From Nymphaea colorata (taxonomy: Eukaryota; Streptophyta; Magnoliopsida; Nymphaeales; Nymphaeaceae), in NCBI RefSeq assembly GCF_008831285.2, contig NC_045146.1, forward strand, positions 15,515,289 through 15,579,288: DNA of 64,000 nt, in the 5' to 3' direction. Under the pieces are notes generated by a model. It saw only the letters and a program-made list of their open reading frames with translations, had not been told where the DNA came from and did no database searches. The translations under genes were made by a program, and so were the position numbers. Of the stretch, positions 42,219 through 54,515 are shown piece after piece. Each line of letters begins with the position of its first letter. Position 1 is the stretch's first letter.

Positions 42219-43223
42219 TAGTGGCGGAACCACATGGTGACTGCTGGTGTGGGCCGTTGCCCACACTAGTCTCTTAAAAGCGTTCCAGCAGGTATGAGTA
42301 TTTTTAAACGAGTGCTCCTTCAATCAATCAATTTTTCTGACTCTGCCGCTTCACAAATACTATAATGTCAAACAACTAATAATTTTTGAAATCTTTCAAG
42401 ATTGAAACATTTTCTTTTAGAGAATATAATTCTAAGTGTGCATTTTATTAGCAATTGATCATCGTCAATTCATCGGAAAATTTCTTGGTCGACACATTAT
42501 CCGGGAAATATGAGTATCCATCTTCCATTTTCTCCTTTCCTCATGCTAATTTAACTCAAATCATTGGTTTCGAATTTGACGGAGAGGTCCAGCCACGCAC
42601 TTAGGATGATTCAACACGCAATCGGTTGAATATTGAGAAGAAAAAAGAGAAGCAAATGTAAAAAATGTTGTCCACGTTGACAGAGTCTGCGTCTCCAACT
42701 TTGACTCAAGAAAGGAATAAATTAACACCAACTTTCTCTTTTTTTTTTTTCTTCGATAAGATGAACAGCTGAAGGCGAGAAGATTTTGGAGATGTTCCTA
42801 TTTAGAAACTCCACTTTTCTGGTGAAACCTAGATTTCATATTTTAGTGGCCAGAGTCGAACGGAATTTGAAGTTAAATCACGTCGTTTTCAAACCATTTT
42901 TTATTATAATCAATTTAAAATGTTTAAATTGTTTTTTAAATTCAAAAAACTTTAGAACGAGAAAAATATGGACGGATTCGTTACAATATGTATTTTTTTC
43001 TAATACTTTTTAGGGAAGTGTTTAGGTCTCCATTTCCTTCTATCCATGGCGAGGTAGAGCAAAAAAAATTTTTATGAAGAGAGTGAATTAAAGTTTTTAA
43101 ATTTTGATTATAGTTGAAATATCATTTTTCAAAATTTTTATATAAAACAAATAAAATTTTCTAATATATATATATATATATTTTAAAAGTTTTGAAGGAA
43201 GCCATACCTTGGTTCCACCCCTA
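42219..43223. mobile_element. Possible TIR element about 1 kb long
   Basis: The left end TAGTGGCGGAACCACATGG and the inverse of the right end, TAGGGGTGGAACCAAGGTA, share a 14-bp near-match. After the left end comes GTGGGCCGTTGCCCACAC, a palindromic motif common in plant repeats. No target duplication was found and the interior is anonymous AT-rich DNA. Confidence 0.3.
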
Positions 43224-44163
43224 CCGATACTCAACAAGCACAGATTTTTGAGAGATGGTAAAAAATATTACGAAACAGATGAGTATTAAATAACATAATT
43301 TACTGCTTTCTATGGTGAGATGAACTGGTTTCTGTCAAGTATGTTGCCGTTGAAACTTAAGCTGATCTCTTCCTTAGCAATTAACACATTATTAAGAAGA
43401 TAATAAAAAATGATTATGATACAAATGGGTTGAGAAAGAAGCTATTTACGTTCACAATAAACTTATCAATTTTAATTTAAGACAATATATAGTGAGGTAA
43501 GGTCTACTTAACGTAATGATCGGAACAGAACAGTGGTTGGTAGACGGTTAATTTTTGTTTGGAATATTTACTGTAGAAAGAGAAACCAATTCTAGTATTG
43601 AATCACCAAAAAGGAAAGACTGCAAATTAAACGCTGCTTCTTCTCGCCGGCATAAGGTAAAACTTAAAAAAGAAAGAAAAAAAAAGGTCAATTTTTAGAA
43701 AATACGGCAAAATAATTTTTTTCAGGGGAGAGAAAAGAGAGGGCAATAAAAACAAGAATGAAGATTCATGGTAGGATCTGAGGAAAAAGAAGACGGCAGG
43801 AAGGAGAAGGGCAGATGACTTGGACGCCCCTCTGTCGGCAAAAAGATATGATCGGACGGTCGGCATTGTTTGAAGTGGAGAGGGACAGGTGTAATTTGGT
43901 TCCCTACATATGAACGAACAACCGGAGGGTTGGAGGGAGAGAGAGAGAGATGGTTGAAGAGCTAAACGGGGGTGATCGGATCGGTGAAGCTACGTGGGAA
44001 TCCGAGGGCTGCTAGGTCGGGAGGAAGAAGTTGGTTTCGTTCGGTTTGAGGGAAAACAGCTGGAGAAAGAAGAGAGGCAGCCATTTCCCTTCTATCTCTC
44101 CATTGTTTATCATCTTACATTATTTATTGGCCATTCTTTCAAAAACATTAGTTGTCATCATCG

Positions 44164-46573
44164 ATGGCTTCGAATTTCGACCGGTGGGAGAAGGATCCCT
44201 TCTTCCCCGCCGCTGAGGAGGTCCAGGATTCCGCTGATAGGTCTCTCTCTCTCTCTCTTGTTTCTCTTCCTTTGTTAGTTGTTCTTTTCTTGACCATTAT
44301 AGGGCTGAATTTTCTTATCTGGGTTTTTCATTTTCAGGATGGAATCGACGTTTAGGGAGTGGGCGCATGATCGCGAGAAAAATTTGAGCTCTCATGAGCT
44401 GCAAAGAGAGCTCCAAACCGGCTTAGGTACCACCAAATGGCAGGTTAGCTCCATTTCTCTGTTTTTTTTTTCCCTTCTCTCCTTTTCTTCAAATTTTTTC
44501 CAATTTGAGATCCGGACTTTTTCTCATTCATTGTCTTGCATGTTCTCTCCATATGTTGAATGCTTCGAAGGCTTTAGCCTTCGTACGATAAATTCTTTAA
44601 AGCCTTCAAGCAAAAAGGCAACTCCGACTTGTTTCAGAAAAACTGTCGAAGAAGGAATTTTGTATTTGGATATGTCAATGATGCTTTTCTCCTTTTCTTG
44701 GGGGCGTTTGTCTGAATAAGTGCAGTTGGAGGAATTTGAGAAGGCTGTTGGATTGGGCAAGAACAGCCAGGCCAAGGGAACGGTGGCCAGGCATAAACAA
44801 TTCGTCGTTGCACTACGAGGTCAGATTTCTAGGATTGAGGATTCATTGAAGGAATCAGTTCTCAAGGATGGCAAGACTTCTCTTCCTTGGGTACAATTTG
44901 ATGAAGGGGAGCGCGATGAGCTTGCCTTGTTTCTTGCTGGAGATTCGGGCAGCCATGGGCGTGTTGGGGTCATTGGAGGAATGGATGACAAACCAGGGAC
45001 GTTGGACAAAGAGTCTTCGGTACAGAAGTCTGGTGTATTACAAACAAGCAGGGATGAAGGACGTTGTGATTTGAATTATGCTGTTGTCCTCGATTTGGCT
45101 GATGCTTCTAATGTTCGTGAAAAGGACGATAGGAGGCTTAACGGTGGTAAGAGTGAGCGGATTATGAATGGGCATAGGAGAGCTGCAAGTGCAAATGCTG
45201 ATTTCGGGGTGTGGAAGATTGCTGTTGCTGATGATGAGCTTTTAGCAGCATCTCCGTCCAAGATCGTTAACCTTAGTGGCTTAATCAAGCACATTGAGGC
45301 TTCCTCCAAGTTGAAGTGGTCAAAGAATGGCTTCAAGAAAATGAAAAATGCGGATCACCATCTAACTGATAATGTCTTGGGATGTCGATCTCATCCATTG
45401 AGCAGGGTAATTTCTCTGATTTTTGAGTTGTTTTGTTTCTTTTCTTTTTTAAATACCTATTTTGACCATGCGATCTACTTCTTTTTATGCACCAGCTTAA
45501 TAAAAATGATGCTATGGAAACAGACTAATTCTCTCTCAAGCTAGATAACATTGTTTAAGGAGGACAAAATTGACTGGTTATCGGCTTACGTTCTGAACGT
45601 CATAGTTATAAAACTTGAGAAGAACCTTCGGGGAGGGAAATTGGGGTTATTTGAACATGTTGGTTTAAGATCCTGTTTTGCATTCTGATCTAAACTGTCA
45701 TATTTTCACATTTTGTTCTGTGTAATCATCCATCTTGGTCAAATTACTGGCAATATGCTAGGACGCGTAGACGTGAGGCTTTTGAGCGCTCAAGTTTATA
45801 CTTCATATAGGTAGATTCTCTGATAATGCGTGCAACATACGTGTATACACATATACAGGCTTTTCGGAGTGTTTCTTTTTGCTGTTTGTAAATTTGTTTT
45901 TGTTTACATTTCCTTTCGTTTGCATTTTCCTCAGTTCATTTTTCCAATTAAGTCAACGATGTGCAAAAAACTTGTGGATCTAACAGACCATCTTGGGTGC
46001 TATTTTAAGCAGGCTATGCATGCATGTTATGAAAGAAGCAGCAGCTGCCTTGATTCATGCAGTATAGAGCCTGAAATTTCTTATGACAAGCAACTTCATG
46101 GGTGGCTTGGAGCAATCCAGAGGCAGCTTCAAAGATCACAATACCACATTCAATATAGTCGTCATTTTCAAGTAGCATTTTGGTTGATACTGGCAGTTTG
46201 CTTGATTGGTAAGTGCATGATATTGTTTGGTAATTGGATTTTAAAGTGATGCATGTAATCAGCATTGTACATAAACACATGCTGTAAACTATTTGAAGTG
46301 GAATATATGATCTACAAAATATGGCTGTACCAATTGCCCTAATGTAATGAAGTTAAATAAAAGAGGGGAAGCAATGAAAAACACAATGGCAAGGATTTAT
46401 AGAACTGAAAATATGTAGTGGCAGAAAGGATGTTTCAAATTCACCAAATAGTGATGTTGCAAAGTAACAAATTTATTTTCGTACTTCCTGGTGCAGGATT
46501 TATCACTATGAGCTTCATAGATCAGGTATATAAATGCTTTGGAAAGAAAATTTTTGAAGCTTCATGCTCTTGA
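44164..46573 (+). CDS. Syntaxin-6 N-domain SNARE-like membrane protein
   Basis: The model is join(44164..44240, 44338..44443, 44726..45406, 45935..46208, 46497..46573), 1215 nt, 404 aa. The N-terminus (FDRWEKDPFFPAAEEVQDSADRM ... ELQRELQTGLGTTKWQLEEF) is the syntaxin-6 N-terminal helical bundle found in a plant family annotated as syntaxin/t-SNARE proteins. RHKQFVVALRGQISRIEDSL and LPWVQFDEGERDELALFLAG continue the domain. The middle is polar and probably disordered. The C-terminal end has a tail anchor (FQVAFWLILAVCLIGFITMSF) split across intron 4. A canonical SNARE helix is not evident, so fusion activity should not be assumed; the family is Golgi/TGN-related by homology. All junctions are GT-AG; intron 1 starts with a CT run. 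The last exon could instead splice at CAG|GTATAT (46525), which would change only the last residues after FIDQ. Confidence 0.83.
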
Positions 46574-48599
46574 AGTTGCTGAGTCATGAACCAAGGAGAA
46601 CCTAAAGTGTAAACCGCAAAAGGAAAGCTGGTACTACCACCAGTGTGTATTTGAATGACCACTTCCTCAGTAGAAAAGGTTGTTGATGGCTTAAGGAAGC
46701 TTTCTTGACAAGTTCAGCGAGGTATCCAACCAAAATATCTTAGAAAATGTGATGTTATCCTATGACTGCATGCTGCAAATCTGCTGGCGGATACTTAAAA
46801 TGTAATCACTACAAAAACCTTGCGTTACCTAGCGTCCTACAACTGGTTATATGTCTATAAGAAGCAAACCTTGCATTACCTAGCGTCCTACAACTGGTGA
46901 TAATGTCTATAAGCAGCATTCATTGATCAATCCTTTGAACTGTACAGCAGGAAAAGAGAATTTTCTTATAACTTGGTAATGATTGGATTGTGCAGTGTTC
47001 ATAGCACATGCAGTTTAAAGGAACAAGGAACGCAATTCATCAAATGTTTTGCTCATGCTCACTTCGTGATGGGACTACGGATTTGGGTAATAATTTATGA
47101 ACAAATTATGCAATCGATTCTTTGATTAACTGTACTTTTTTTTTGGACCGGCAAGGGTTTGACGCACACATAATACACCAGATTTTTGTTTTTCCTCAAC
47201 AGACAACACATTTAGTTCCAAACTTGTATTGAGATGTTTCTTTTCTCTCGTAAGAGACAAAAATTTGCACATTACCTTGTTTCTTAAAAAAGTGAGATGC
47301 AATTTACCATTATTGTTTACACTGCACAAAAGAAGAAACCGGCATGTGCTGACTTTACTGCTGTAACTTCTCTCCAGGTGTGGTTGAATTGCTTGTCATT
47401 GTATTCGCTGGGAGATTCGGCGGCAGGAGACCACAAAACCTATAATTACAACCAAGGGAGGATGTCAACAAATTGTATACGTGTGCCTTGAAGCCCTTTT
47501 ATATGTATGGGAGTTTTGGAGTTTTTTTCATTTATGAAATCAGCTGTCTGTGATGCAGCAGTAAATAATATAATCAGTGGCATTGGCAGATGAGACAATA
47601 GAATAAGGCTTAGCTTGAATTTAATATGTGAGGGAATTTCCCTGAAGAAAAACTGTTGGTATCCCGACCCACCATTTTGAACAGCTGAAAAGTACATGAC
47701 TTCATTGATTAAAGATTAGTAATCTACGCCTGCTTCTTGTGTATATGAAACAACGATCCATATTTGCTGCTCACAGATCATTTTGCCTATGAAAATTTGT
47801 GGCTTTGATTGTGCAAGTCTTGTGGTTATTGTAAAATGACAGCCACGGGGGACTCCACAGGTCTATTGGGTATCGCTAGCAAGAAAGTGTGTGTCATGGT
47901 TGTTTGAAGCAAAGTTTGTGGTGACCATCTTATTATGATCACCGTCTCTACCAGCAGCATCGTTGCTGGCCTGCTACTATACCAGCTTTCACCCGCATAA
48001 ATTTCGCCTCCACCACTGGCTTCCCCCAGCCACCGTCACTATTTATAGCTGCAGCCACGACAGCACCATAAGTTTGCCACCACCATGGCCGCTCTCCTAC
48101 TTCTACTTCCATTTTTGCCCCCTAACAGTCAACTACTTCGCTGGTGTTGCCATCACCACTGCTGCCGTTAGTTTAGCAGTGCCACCATTATCACCATTTC
48201 GATTCCACCTTACGACTATGAAGACATTGGTCACTGTCTTTCGATTTAAGTTTAGTGTTATTTGGATGAAATTAAGACGTTTGTTTATAACAAACGGTCA
48301 AATGCACTTTTATTTATGCTTATAAACTAGTAAACAGGGAAAGCCCAGTTCTGCATATGTGGCGATAACCTAATTTACACTCTCAGGGATTAAATCTACA
48401 GTCTGCTGGCCTCTGGTTCCAATGAAGAGTTTGGTGGAGGTAGATGCTGTGCATCAGCTGCGGACAAAAGAACCAGCTGCAACAAATACATGAAAGAAAA
48501 CAAAAAGAACAATCAATGACGCCTTTGTGACAAAAAAAAACCGTTACAAAAGCTGTACATTAATCACAAAACTACTAAGCCAGCATCATACCTTCCATC
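46574..48599. other. Downstream spacer
   Basis: Holds the SNARE-like 3'UTR, a 51-bp tandem duplication (46817-46918) and a C-rich stretch at 47950-48200 whose open frame (47963-48325) has no recognised family. No gene is called. Confidence 0.4.
46817..46918 (+). repeat. 51-bp tandem duplication
   Basis: Two adjacent copies of ACCTTGC(G/A)TTACCTAGCG...GTCTATAAG(A/C)AGC start at 46817 and 46868 and differ at only a few bases. Confidence 0.85.
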
Positions 48600-50680
48600 C
48601 ACGTTGGCTTTCATTGGGAAGGGAATTCAGGAATACGATATTCTGCCTGTTTTCTTTTATGTCCTTCCATTGTCCTGGAATCCACCTGCTGCCCTTTATG
48701 TAACCATTCACCCACTTTTTCCAGCTTTGGTTGGTAGTAACTACCTTCTTCTCCCGGGTGATCCTTGCTTGAAAGATAGCCAGAAACTGAGAAGTTCCAT
48801 CTCAGCAAAGTCTTGACCTGCTTCCATTTTAAATCTTCATCTAGACTATCAACCCAAACTGCCATAAATTATCTACGCTTCCTTGCTTCGAGGCTTCAAA
48901 ATTTGAATTACGTTTCGATCTTTATTTAGTTCCTCATTAGTAGCACATGTGATACCAGTCTTAAGCCATACATTCAGCATAGTTCTCTCCTCCACTCCAA
49001 TGAAGGCCTCTAAATGTGTCAATACAAGACTGCCCCACAATTTTATTGGCGTTGGCAAGTGACATGCTCTCTTCACCACCATGCACCTCTTTGTTCCTGC
49101 GCCATCAGATTCTCCAGCTCACAATTTGAAAACAAGGGAGCCAACATTTTTTAAGCCACGATGAGCTCAGATCTATCCTGCACCAGAATTGAAATGTTTT
49201 ATTAATGTCTAACCATGGAATTCTATTTCTTCCAAAACGGTTACTCGCCCATTTCCAAACTCCCCTAGCTACTTTGCATCCAATGAGTTGGATACCTCTG
49301 GACATTTACAAAGGGGACATCTGTTTACTAGCTGAAGGCCCCATTCTTTCCGTCCGTCCTACGTGGGCAGTCTGTTCCTGCTTGCTATGTATAGGAGACA
49401 GGAAGCTCTTTTAGGGGCCTTATTTTTATATATTCTGAGATACCAACTTGGTTATCCCCTCTCAAACTTCTAGCATCCCAAGTATCTCCGCTTTTGAGTC
49501 AATTAACTTCATTAGATGACCATTTGAGCTGATCACGGCACTACCTTAGGCTGATCAGTTGCAACAAATTGTAGGGCATACTATGCTCCTGTAAAATGTA
49601 AAGGTAGTGTCTTTGCCTCTGGAACAGTCATCGCTGTCTTTGCTACGTTGTTCCTGGCTTTTGATCATAGTACCATCTCCAACCTCCCAAAGAACATTAT
49701 TTTCTATCCGGCTCCATCCCTACCCCAAACTTCGCCAGCCATGCTCCTTTTCATGGTCATGTTAGAGTCCAACGACTCTTACCTGGTTCTAGAAATATAG
49801 TTCTTTTCCAGCCATGTAGTCATCCATGCATGACTTGCATGGCTCCTTGTTGAAAACATTGCACACCCTGTTTGCTAGGAGGGCTTTACTCAACTTCTCC
49901 AAGGGTCTAATCCCTCCCCCCCTTCTTCTTTGGGTCTGCAGATAGCTTTCCAAGAAACTAACTGAAATCCTTTCCGATTAACACCAGTTCCCACAGGAAT
50001 CTGCAGATACATCTTTCAAGTTTAAGGATAACACTTTTGGGTATTCTAAAAGTCATCCAATAAGTACATATTGAGGCTAGATTGTGTTAATTAAACACAA
50101 CTGACCCGCATTAGACAATAGATTTGCGTTACACAAAGACAACTTATTTTCAAATTTTCTGATCAGACCTGCACAGTGCTCCTCCTTTGGCTTACCTGTA
50201 AACAAAGGCACCCCTAAGTAGATCAGCGGCAAATGCGCTTCTTTCGAACCAATCGTATTGATAATACTTTCTCCCAAACTGTCTGAAGCCTTGCTGGAGA
50301 TGATCAATTTCATCCCCTCAGTCCGGAAGGACCTTGAGAGCACCACACCTGCAATTGGTGCCTTGGCATCCAGGAAATCTTTTATTGAGTGCGAATGCAC
50401 CTGGGTTCTGTGTGCTGAGTGCTGCAAAGATGGTCGCTCATGTTCCACTACCAACGTTCATCTGAACGTGAACAAGGCCTTTGGCTCCGGGTTGCTGGTC
50501 AGAGGCCAATAAGGTGCCGTCTGGCCGGCACCGACGACATACGGTGAAGTCTAAGTCAAAAAACTTAGGTCTTCGTGGCAAATTTTCATTGACATAATCT
50601 GGTAAGAAGGTGGCCCTATCCACAGCTTTTTGCCCAGAAAAAACAAAGGTGAGAAAGGTCAGACCTGTAGACAAGAAGAA
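48600..50680 (-). mobile_element. 5'-truncated L1-type LINE, minus strand
   Basis: Read on the minus strand, pieces of plant L1 ORF2 occur in order. The post-RT block is at 50454-50077 (LPLIYLGVPLFTGKP; LSNAGQLCLINTI). The PKEEGGGIRPLEKLSKALLA block is near 49935-49875. The C-terminal part is near 49305-49105 (RGVWKWASNRFGRNRIPW and the FQFW motif), with tail sequence down to about 48600. The frame changes repeatedly, so it is dead. It is the same general type as the LINE at 16797-20170 (both have IPW...FQFW near the C-terminus) but in the opposite orientation. The endonuclease and most of RT are missing or unrecognisable. Confidence 0.82.
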
Positions 50681-51234
50681 ACCCTACCGCATTCATGTTT
50701 TGCAACCACCTCAAAGTTGACGTTCTTCTGCTCAACGTTGATTAGTTGGTAACTAATTTTTTTAGCAGATAAGAAAATTCTTTACTATTTTACAGAAAAA
50801 TGCAGCTATCCCTAACATTTGTGCTTCCAAGAAGAACCATTTTTTGTCACACTAACCACAGCTGTGTGAGCTGTCAGTTACTATTAATATGTTCTCAGCA
50901 AAATGAAAAAAAAAAAACTATGCTTTTGTTTCCATATTTAATTAATTTATTTTTTCTAAGTGTAAAAATGCCTTAATTGACGGGTCAAATCACAACATGT
51001 CCACGTAACTAGACTAAAAGCAGCCAATGAATTGTCAGTGACAACAAAGAAGGATTTGTTAGTTCATCTTGGTCAAAGAAAAATAAAGAAAAGGAAAAGG
51101 TCTTGTGGGCTCATTTTACTGCATTCTTTAATTGTTTTTTTATAGTAGTCAACACAGTTTTTGCTACTCAAGAGTCAATCCTATTACACGAGAGCGAGAG
51201 AGAGAGAGAGAGAGAGAGAGAGGCAGAGAGCGCC
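50681..51234 (+). promoter_or_regulatory. Upstream region and GA-rich leader of the folate-biopterin transporter gene
   Basis: AT-rich DNA leads into a GA microsatellite (about 51191-51228) directly before the ATG at 51235. The frame is open upstream to 51103 but the family start fits 51235, so this is leader. No defined promoter box is claimed. Confidence 0.45.
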
Positions 51235-54200
51235 ATGGCTGCAAGGGTAGAGGGGTCACAAGAAATGCGACCTCTAGTTGCAGATGGCATGTTGGTCGAT
51301 CGAGAAGACCAAGAAACTGTTAAGACAGATGGATGCATTAGGTTGGTTGGTCTCCTGAATGAGCCTTTTGAATGGTTGCGCATGCTGTGTGGGGAGCTTG
51401 AAACAGGCTTCGTCTTCGCCGTCATATTGGTATATGGCTTCAGCCAGGGATTCGCTGCGTCTTTCTTCCGGGTGGTGTCTGATTACTACTGGAAGGATGT
51501 CCAGCAGGTTCAGCCCTCGGCGGTTCAGCTGTATCAAGGTCTCTACGCTTTGCCTTGGATCTTGAAACCTGCTTGGGGACTTCTGACCGACGTTTTTCCG
51601 ATTTCCGGCTACAAACGCCGGCCGTACTTTGTCCTTGCAGGTGGGCTGCATGCCTTTTCTTACTCTTTCTAGCTGGCTTACTTCTGAGATTACAAACTTG
51701 AGCTACGAGTCATGCCTCTTTCATTTATGAGCCGTTCCCGCGAATAACTATTGGTATAATAATTTTCAATCTCACTAGTCATATCAGCAAATTATAAGCA
51801 AACATTTTGTTGCTTTGTAGATGATTAAGCGTAGAGCATAGAGTGTCTCAAGTTGAACGGTGTAAAAAAGGCGGATACTGAATCATTGTGTGGATACCAA
51901 ATGTTTGTCATCGTGCTCTGAAGACCAAATTTTTGCTTTCAAGGACAGTATGTCAAGTTTAATATGTCAATAACGAAAGGGTTTGGTGGTTTTGATCAAA
52001 CACGATGGTGAATACTACTTCAAAATCAATGGGTTATGCATATCTTTTGCTATAGTAGACTACCGTTTTCATCGCTGGATACGTGTAGGGAAGGGAGGTC
52101 CTTATCAATATTCATGTCAGAAAAGGCTGAAAAGCGAGCCATTCAACAACGACCGAGGCATTTTGCATCATATGGTGGTTGTATCTGTGCAGGCACTTGT
52201 TGCAAGTGACAGAGGCTTAGACTATCACCTCTACCCACTTTCCTAGCGTCCAAAGTGATCAAGACTATCAATGGGTTATGCATATCCTTTGTTGAAGGAA
52301 GGTCGTTGTCAATATTCATGCCAGAAAAGGCTGAAAAGCGAGCCATTCAACAACCACTGAGGCATTTTGCACCGTATGGTGGTTCTGTTCTGTGCAGACA
52401 CTTGCTGCAAGTGACAGGGGCTTAGAATATCACCTCTCCCCACTTTCTTAGCGTCTAAGTGATCAAGACTGTACTGTTTATGAGCCTTTCAGATTAGATC
52501 CTTACTCCTTACGGATTATGACATATGCAAGTTTATAAATTTCAGTCTCAAGGGAAGATGTCAAATTGTTTGTTTTGTATCTCTTGATATATTCTCAAAG
52601 GAGAGCTTAATTGATTCTGTTGTATCAGGCAGGTACTATTGGGAGCGTGTGTGCACTGCTACTGCTGCAGAAGAAGCCTCCTATTCTGTTTGCACTGAGC
52701 ACTTTGATTGGCATTAGCACTGCAATTTCTATAGCAGATGTTACCATAGATGCGTGTATAGCTCGGAATAGCATCAAGTATCCTGCGTTAGCATCAGATA
52801 TGCAGAGCCTTTGTGGGTTCTGCTCCTCTACTGGGGCCATTTTGGGATATTCCAGTAGTGGGATACTAGTTCGCATTCTGGGAGCGCAGGTATGGTTGCA
52901 AGCTAGAGTAGCATTACCTACTTAAAAGAAAATTTCTCTTTCCCACTTGGAATGCTTGTCATCAGTTTTTATTTTGGTTTCTGATAATCAACACTGATTG
53001 GTTCTTATCTGTTTGATGCAGGGAGCACTGGCTTTACTCACTTTTCCCCTTGCAATGCTCGTCGCTCTAGGATTTACTTTGAATGAGAGCAAAACTAGTA
53101 GTCGACCAGACAGACAGGTACTAAATCAAGAAACTAGATGCATCTTTTTCTGCTTACAGGGTGGAAGCATATTTTGCCATTGGGAACACAAAAATACAAA
53201 GTAGATAGATTTTACTGGCAGTAGAATATTGGGACTCTGGGGTTAATGCCCTTGTAGGTAATGAATGAATATAAGCAGAAAAAGCCTGTGCTTAAGCAGT
53301 ATCTGTGTGGAAGCTGCTGCTTCTCTGGAACTGGTCAGAGTGACAGGCTGGTGTCCCGCTAATTGAACCAGTTTAGTGCCTCAACTTTGAACATCCCCTT
53401 CTTTTTCTAGTGGCAGTTTTTCTCTTGTCTTGTATACACGAAATATGCTTTGAATTGCACCTTAAACTTTTGATAATAATCACTAGGGTACAAAATTTGT
53501 TACTGAAATGTTCTCTCAACATGTTATCCTTGCATCTTCAACTCGTGCCAAGGTGTTTATGATGGTAAATGGAGCATTACGAAACATGATTAAGACAATG
53601 AAGTGTCCTGAAGTATGGAAGCCTTCACTTTACATGTTTCTCTCCATAGCTCTCAGCTACAGCACTCATGAAGGCCATTTCTACTGGTATACTGATCCTA
53701 AAGCAGGCCCAGCATTTCCAAAGGTAACTGTGTTCACAAAACAAATATGAAATTGTTCGACTCTTTGAGTTTGTTCACATGCATCTTCGAAATGCAAAGC
53801 CTCCAGCTCTTCCTTCGGTGTTCATTTGCAGGAGTTTGTTGGAATAATATATGCCATAGGTGCTGTTGGATCAATTCTGGGGGTGATTTTGTATCAAAAA
53901 GTCTTCAAGAACTATCCATTTAGAACAGTCCTCTTCCTTGCACAGCTTCTGTATTTTGTATCAGGAATGCTTGACCTCACATTTGTGCTGAGACTCAATC
54001 TCAGATTAGGCCTGCCAGACTACATGTTTGTTGTCATAGAAGAAATGAGTGGTCGTATTGTTTCTCGTCTCAGATGGATGCCCATGATGGTACTTAGTAC
54101 AAGATTGTGCCCTCTTGGCATAGAAGGGACCTTCTTTGCACTACTAATGTGCATAGATAGCATTGGATGGTTGTGCAGCAAATGGAGTGGAAGTCTTGCT

Positions 54201-54416
54201 CTGCATCTGTTGAAGGTCACAAGGACCAACTTCAAGAACTTGTGGTTGGCTGTTCTCATAAGGAATATCTTGAGGATCTCAACTTTGGCCTTGATTTTTC
54301 TGGTGCCTAAGACAGGGCCTACTGATGCTCTGCTTCCTAGTCAGATGTTGGAGGCCGATGGAAGTGATGAGAAAGACGAACGCCTGCAGTTGGTTTCCAT
54401 GAATGACAGGGCATAA
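51235..54416 (+). CDS. Folate-biopterin transporter family protein (BT1/FBT, MFS-like)
   Basis: The model is join(51235..51640, 52633..52889, 53022..53117, 53487..53723, 53832..54416), 1581 nt, 526 aa. Family landmarks: GFVFAVILVYGFSQGFAASF, LYQGLYALPWILKPAWGLLTDVFPISGYKRRPYF, SIADVTIDACIARNSI, DMQSLCGFCSSTGAILGYSSSG, HEGHFYWYTDPKAGPAF and RLCPLGIEGTFFALLMCID. Hydrophobic segments fit about 12 membrane spans. Relatives carry folates or pterins in plants and kinetoplastids; some plant members sit in plastids, but no clear transit peptide is visible here. The acceptor of exon 2 is CAGGCAG|GTACT, forced by phase. The acceptor of exon 4 (CACTAG at 53486) is the weakest call; GCCAAG at 53556 would shorten the loop but keeps phase. 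The substrate is unproven. Confidence 0.87.
52025..52470 (+). repeat. Tandem duplication in intron 1 of the transporter gene
   Basis: Copy 1 (52025-52266, 242 bp) and copy 2 (52267-52470, 204 bp) share ATCAATGGGTTATGCATATC at the start, AGAAAAGGCTGAAAAGCGAG in the middle and GTGATCAAGACT at the end. Copy 2 lacks about 30 bp near its start. Confidence 0.85.
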
Positions 54417-54478
54417 ATTCATCCGTAGTTGTGGTACCTGGAGCAGTTTTAGATGTCTTTCGGTGTATATTTTTTTCA

Positions 54479-54515
<37 letters not shown>

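Noticed and set aside
47963-48325. 120-codon plus-strand frame in a C-rich stretch
   Set aside because: His/Pro/Ser-rich low complexity without family resemblance.
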